64,000 nucleotides of DNA from Pyxidicoccus caerfyrddinensis. Its GTDB lineage: Bacteria; Myxococcota; Myxococcia; Myxococcales; Myxococcaceae. The notes below the pieces were generated by a model, which worked only from the letters and a program-made list of their open reading frames with translations, searched no databases and was not told the DNA's origin. Positions 63,400 to 64,000 of this stretch are shown here, in pieces; position 1 is the stretch's first letter, and every line of letters starts with the position of its first letter. The DNA lies in NCBI RefSeq assembly GCF_010894405.1, contig NZ_JAAIYA010000011.1, forward strand, positions 62,001-126,000, in the 5' to 3' direction. A program made the position numbers and the translations under genes.

Positions 63400-64000
63400 A
63401 TGGAGGCCATGGTGGGGACGCAGCCGCAGCCGGTGACGATTGCCTTCGATGTCATGGGGACGGACCACGGTCCCGCGGAAGTGGTCCGGGGCGCGGCGAT
63501 GCTGTCGCTGGAGTCCCCCCACATCCACACGCTCCTGGTGGGCGACAGGACGCTCATCGACGAGGCGCTGGCCGAGGTGAAGCACAACGGCGAGCGCATC
63601 TCCGTGCAGCACGCGGCGGACTTCGTCGGCATGGACGAGAAGCCGGGCGAGGCGCTGGCGCGCAAGCCGAATGCCTCCGTGGCGGTGGCCGCGCGGCTGG
63701 TGGCCGAGGGCGAGGCGCAGGCGCTGGTGTCCGCCGGCAACACGGGCGCGGGCGTGCTGGCGTGCGCCCGTCACTTCCAGCTCATCCCCGGCGTGCGCCG
63801 CGCGGCGCTGGCCACGGTGTACCCGACGCGCTCGGTGCGTGGCGCGAAGGAGGACCCGTTCTCCCTCATCCTCGACGTGGGCGCCACGGTGGAGGCCAAC
63901 GCGGAGGACCTGGTGACGTTCGCCGTCATGGGCTCGGCCTATGCGCGCATCATCTCCAAGAATGACAGGCCGAAGGTGGCGCTGCTGTCCAACGGCGTGG
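63400..64000 (+). CDS. plsX: Phosphate acyltransferase PlsX, 3' end cut by the window
   Basis: The frame from ATG 63400 (or ATG 63409) is open to the window edge, about 200 residues. It has TIAFDVMGTDHGPAEVVRGA, close to the GGDxxP opening of PlsX, then VQHAADFVGMDEKPGEALARKPNASV and LVSAGNTGAGVLA, the SAGNTGA motif of the family. PlsX makes acyl-phosphate from acyl-ACP for phospholipid synthesis. The Gly of the usual MGGDxxP is replaced by Thr. The overlap of start region and MFS stop suggests one transcript. Confidence 0.93.
   Translation, partial: MEAMVGTQPQPVTIAFDVMGTDHGPAEVVRGAAMLSLESPHIHTLLVGDRTLIDEALAEVKHNGERISVQHAADFVGMDEKPGEALARKPNASVAVAARLVAEGEAQALVSAGNTGAGVLACARHFQLIPGVRRAALATVYPTRSVRGAKEDPFSLILDVGATVEANAEDLVTFAVMGSAYARIISKNDRPKVALLSNGV

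Overview
The window is high-GC chromosomal DNA from a myxobacterium, most likely family Myxococcaceae (Myxococcus, Corallococcus or Pyxidicoccus type). The evidence is the very GC-rich third codon positions, the abundance of FHA, TPR, PilZ and sigma-54 activator proteins, a myxobacterial-style type II secretion (T2SS) operon carrying gspN, and a gltK/gltB/gltA/gltC gliding-motility cluster, which is known only from myxobacteria. No rRNA, tRNA or CRISPR was seen.

Layout. 0-6.1 kb: the 3' part of a trehalose-synthase-like glycosyltransferase, a small secreted Cys-rich peptide, a secreted beta/gamma-crystallin-type protein, an M50-like membrane metallopeptidase, a secreted S46 dipeptidyl-peptidase and a Cys-motif protein. 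6.2-8.5 kb: an ECF sigma factor and a sigma-54 activator with two FHA domains. 8.6-23.3 kb: a complete T2SS operon on the minus strand, in transcription order gspC-D-E-F-(small ORF)-G-(G-like)-H-I-J-K-L-M-N. It starts from a near-perfect -24/-12 promoter and has an NtrC-type activator gene just upstream and the FHA activator just downstream. 24.9-36.9 kb: a ParB-fold protein, the PmbA/TldD peptidase pair, an FHA-TPR / cNMP-like / NTF2-like signalling cassette, a TPR protein, homoserine kinase, a lipoprotein and a DUF2505 protein. 37-44.6 kb: a membrane gluzincin, a PilZ and DUF192 pair, and a collagen-repeat PhoX-like lipoprotein paired with a di-heme cytochrome.

44.6-50.1 kb is the accessory segment. 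A 1394-residue protein with a Cap4/DUF4297-like nuclease domain, an nSTAND3-like NTPase and a HEAT-repeat C-terminus lies between degraded transposase pieces. This is the best candidate for an undescribed system: a single-gene, Avs-like anti-phage STAND protein.

50.1-64 kb: an EAL-CBS c-di-GMP phosphodiesterase, a membrane/coiled-coil protein, a quinone-oxidoreductase-like MDR protein, ybaK, purK-purE, a VWA-domain protein, the divergent gltK / gltBAC motility cluster, an MFS transporter, and the start of plsX at the right edge.

How the genes work together. The T2SS genes should encode one secretion machine (the prepilin peptidase is not in this window) and may share sigma-54 control with the flanking activators. 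GltK/B/A/C belong to the outer-membrane/periplasmic part of the gliding apparatus. The ECF sigma gene and the distant VWA gene share a promoter-like sequence, suggesting a common regulon. All function statements rest on motif reading, without database searches.
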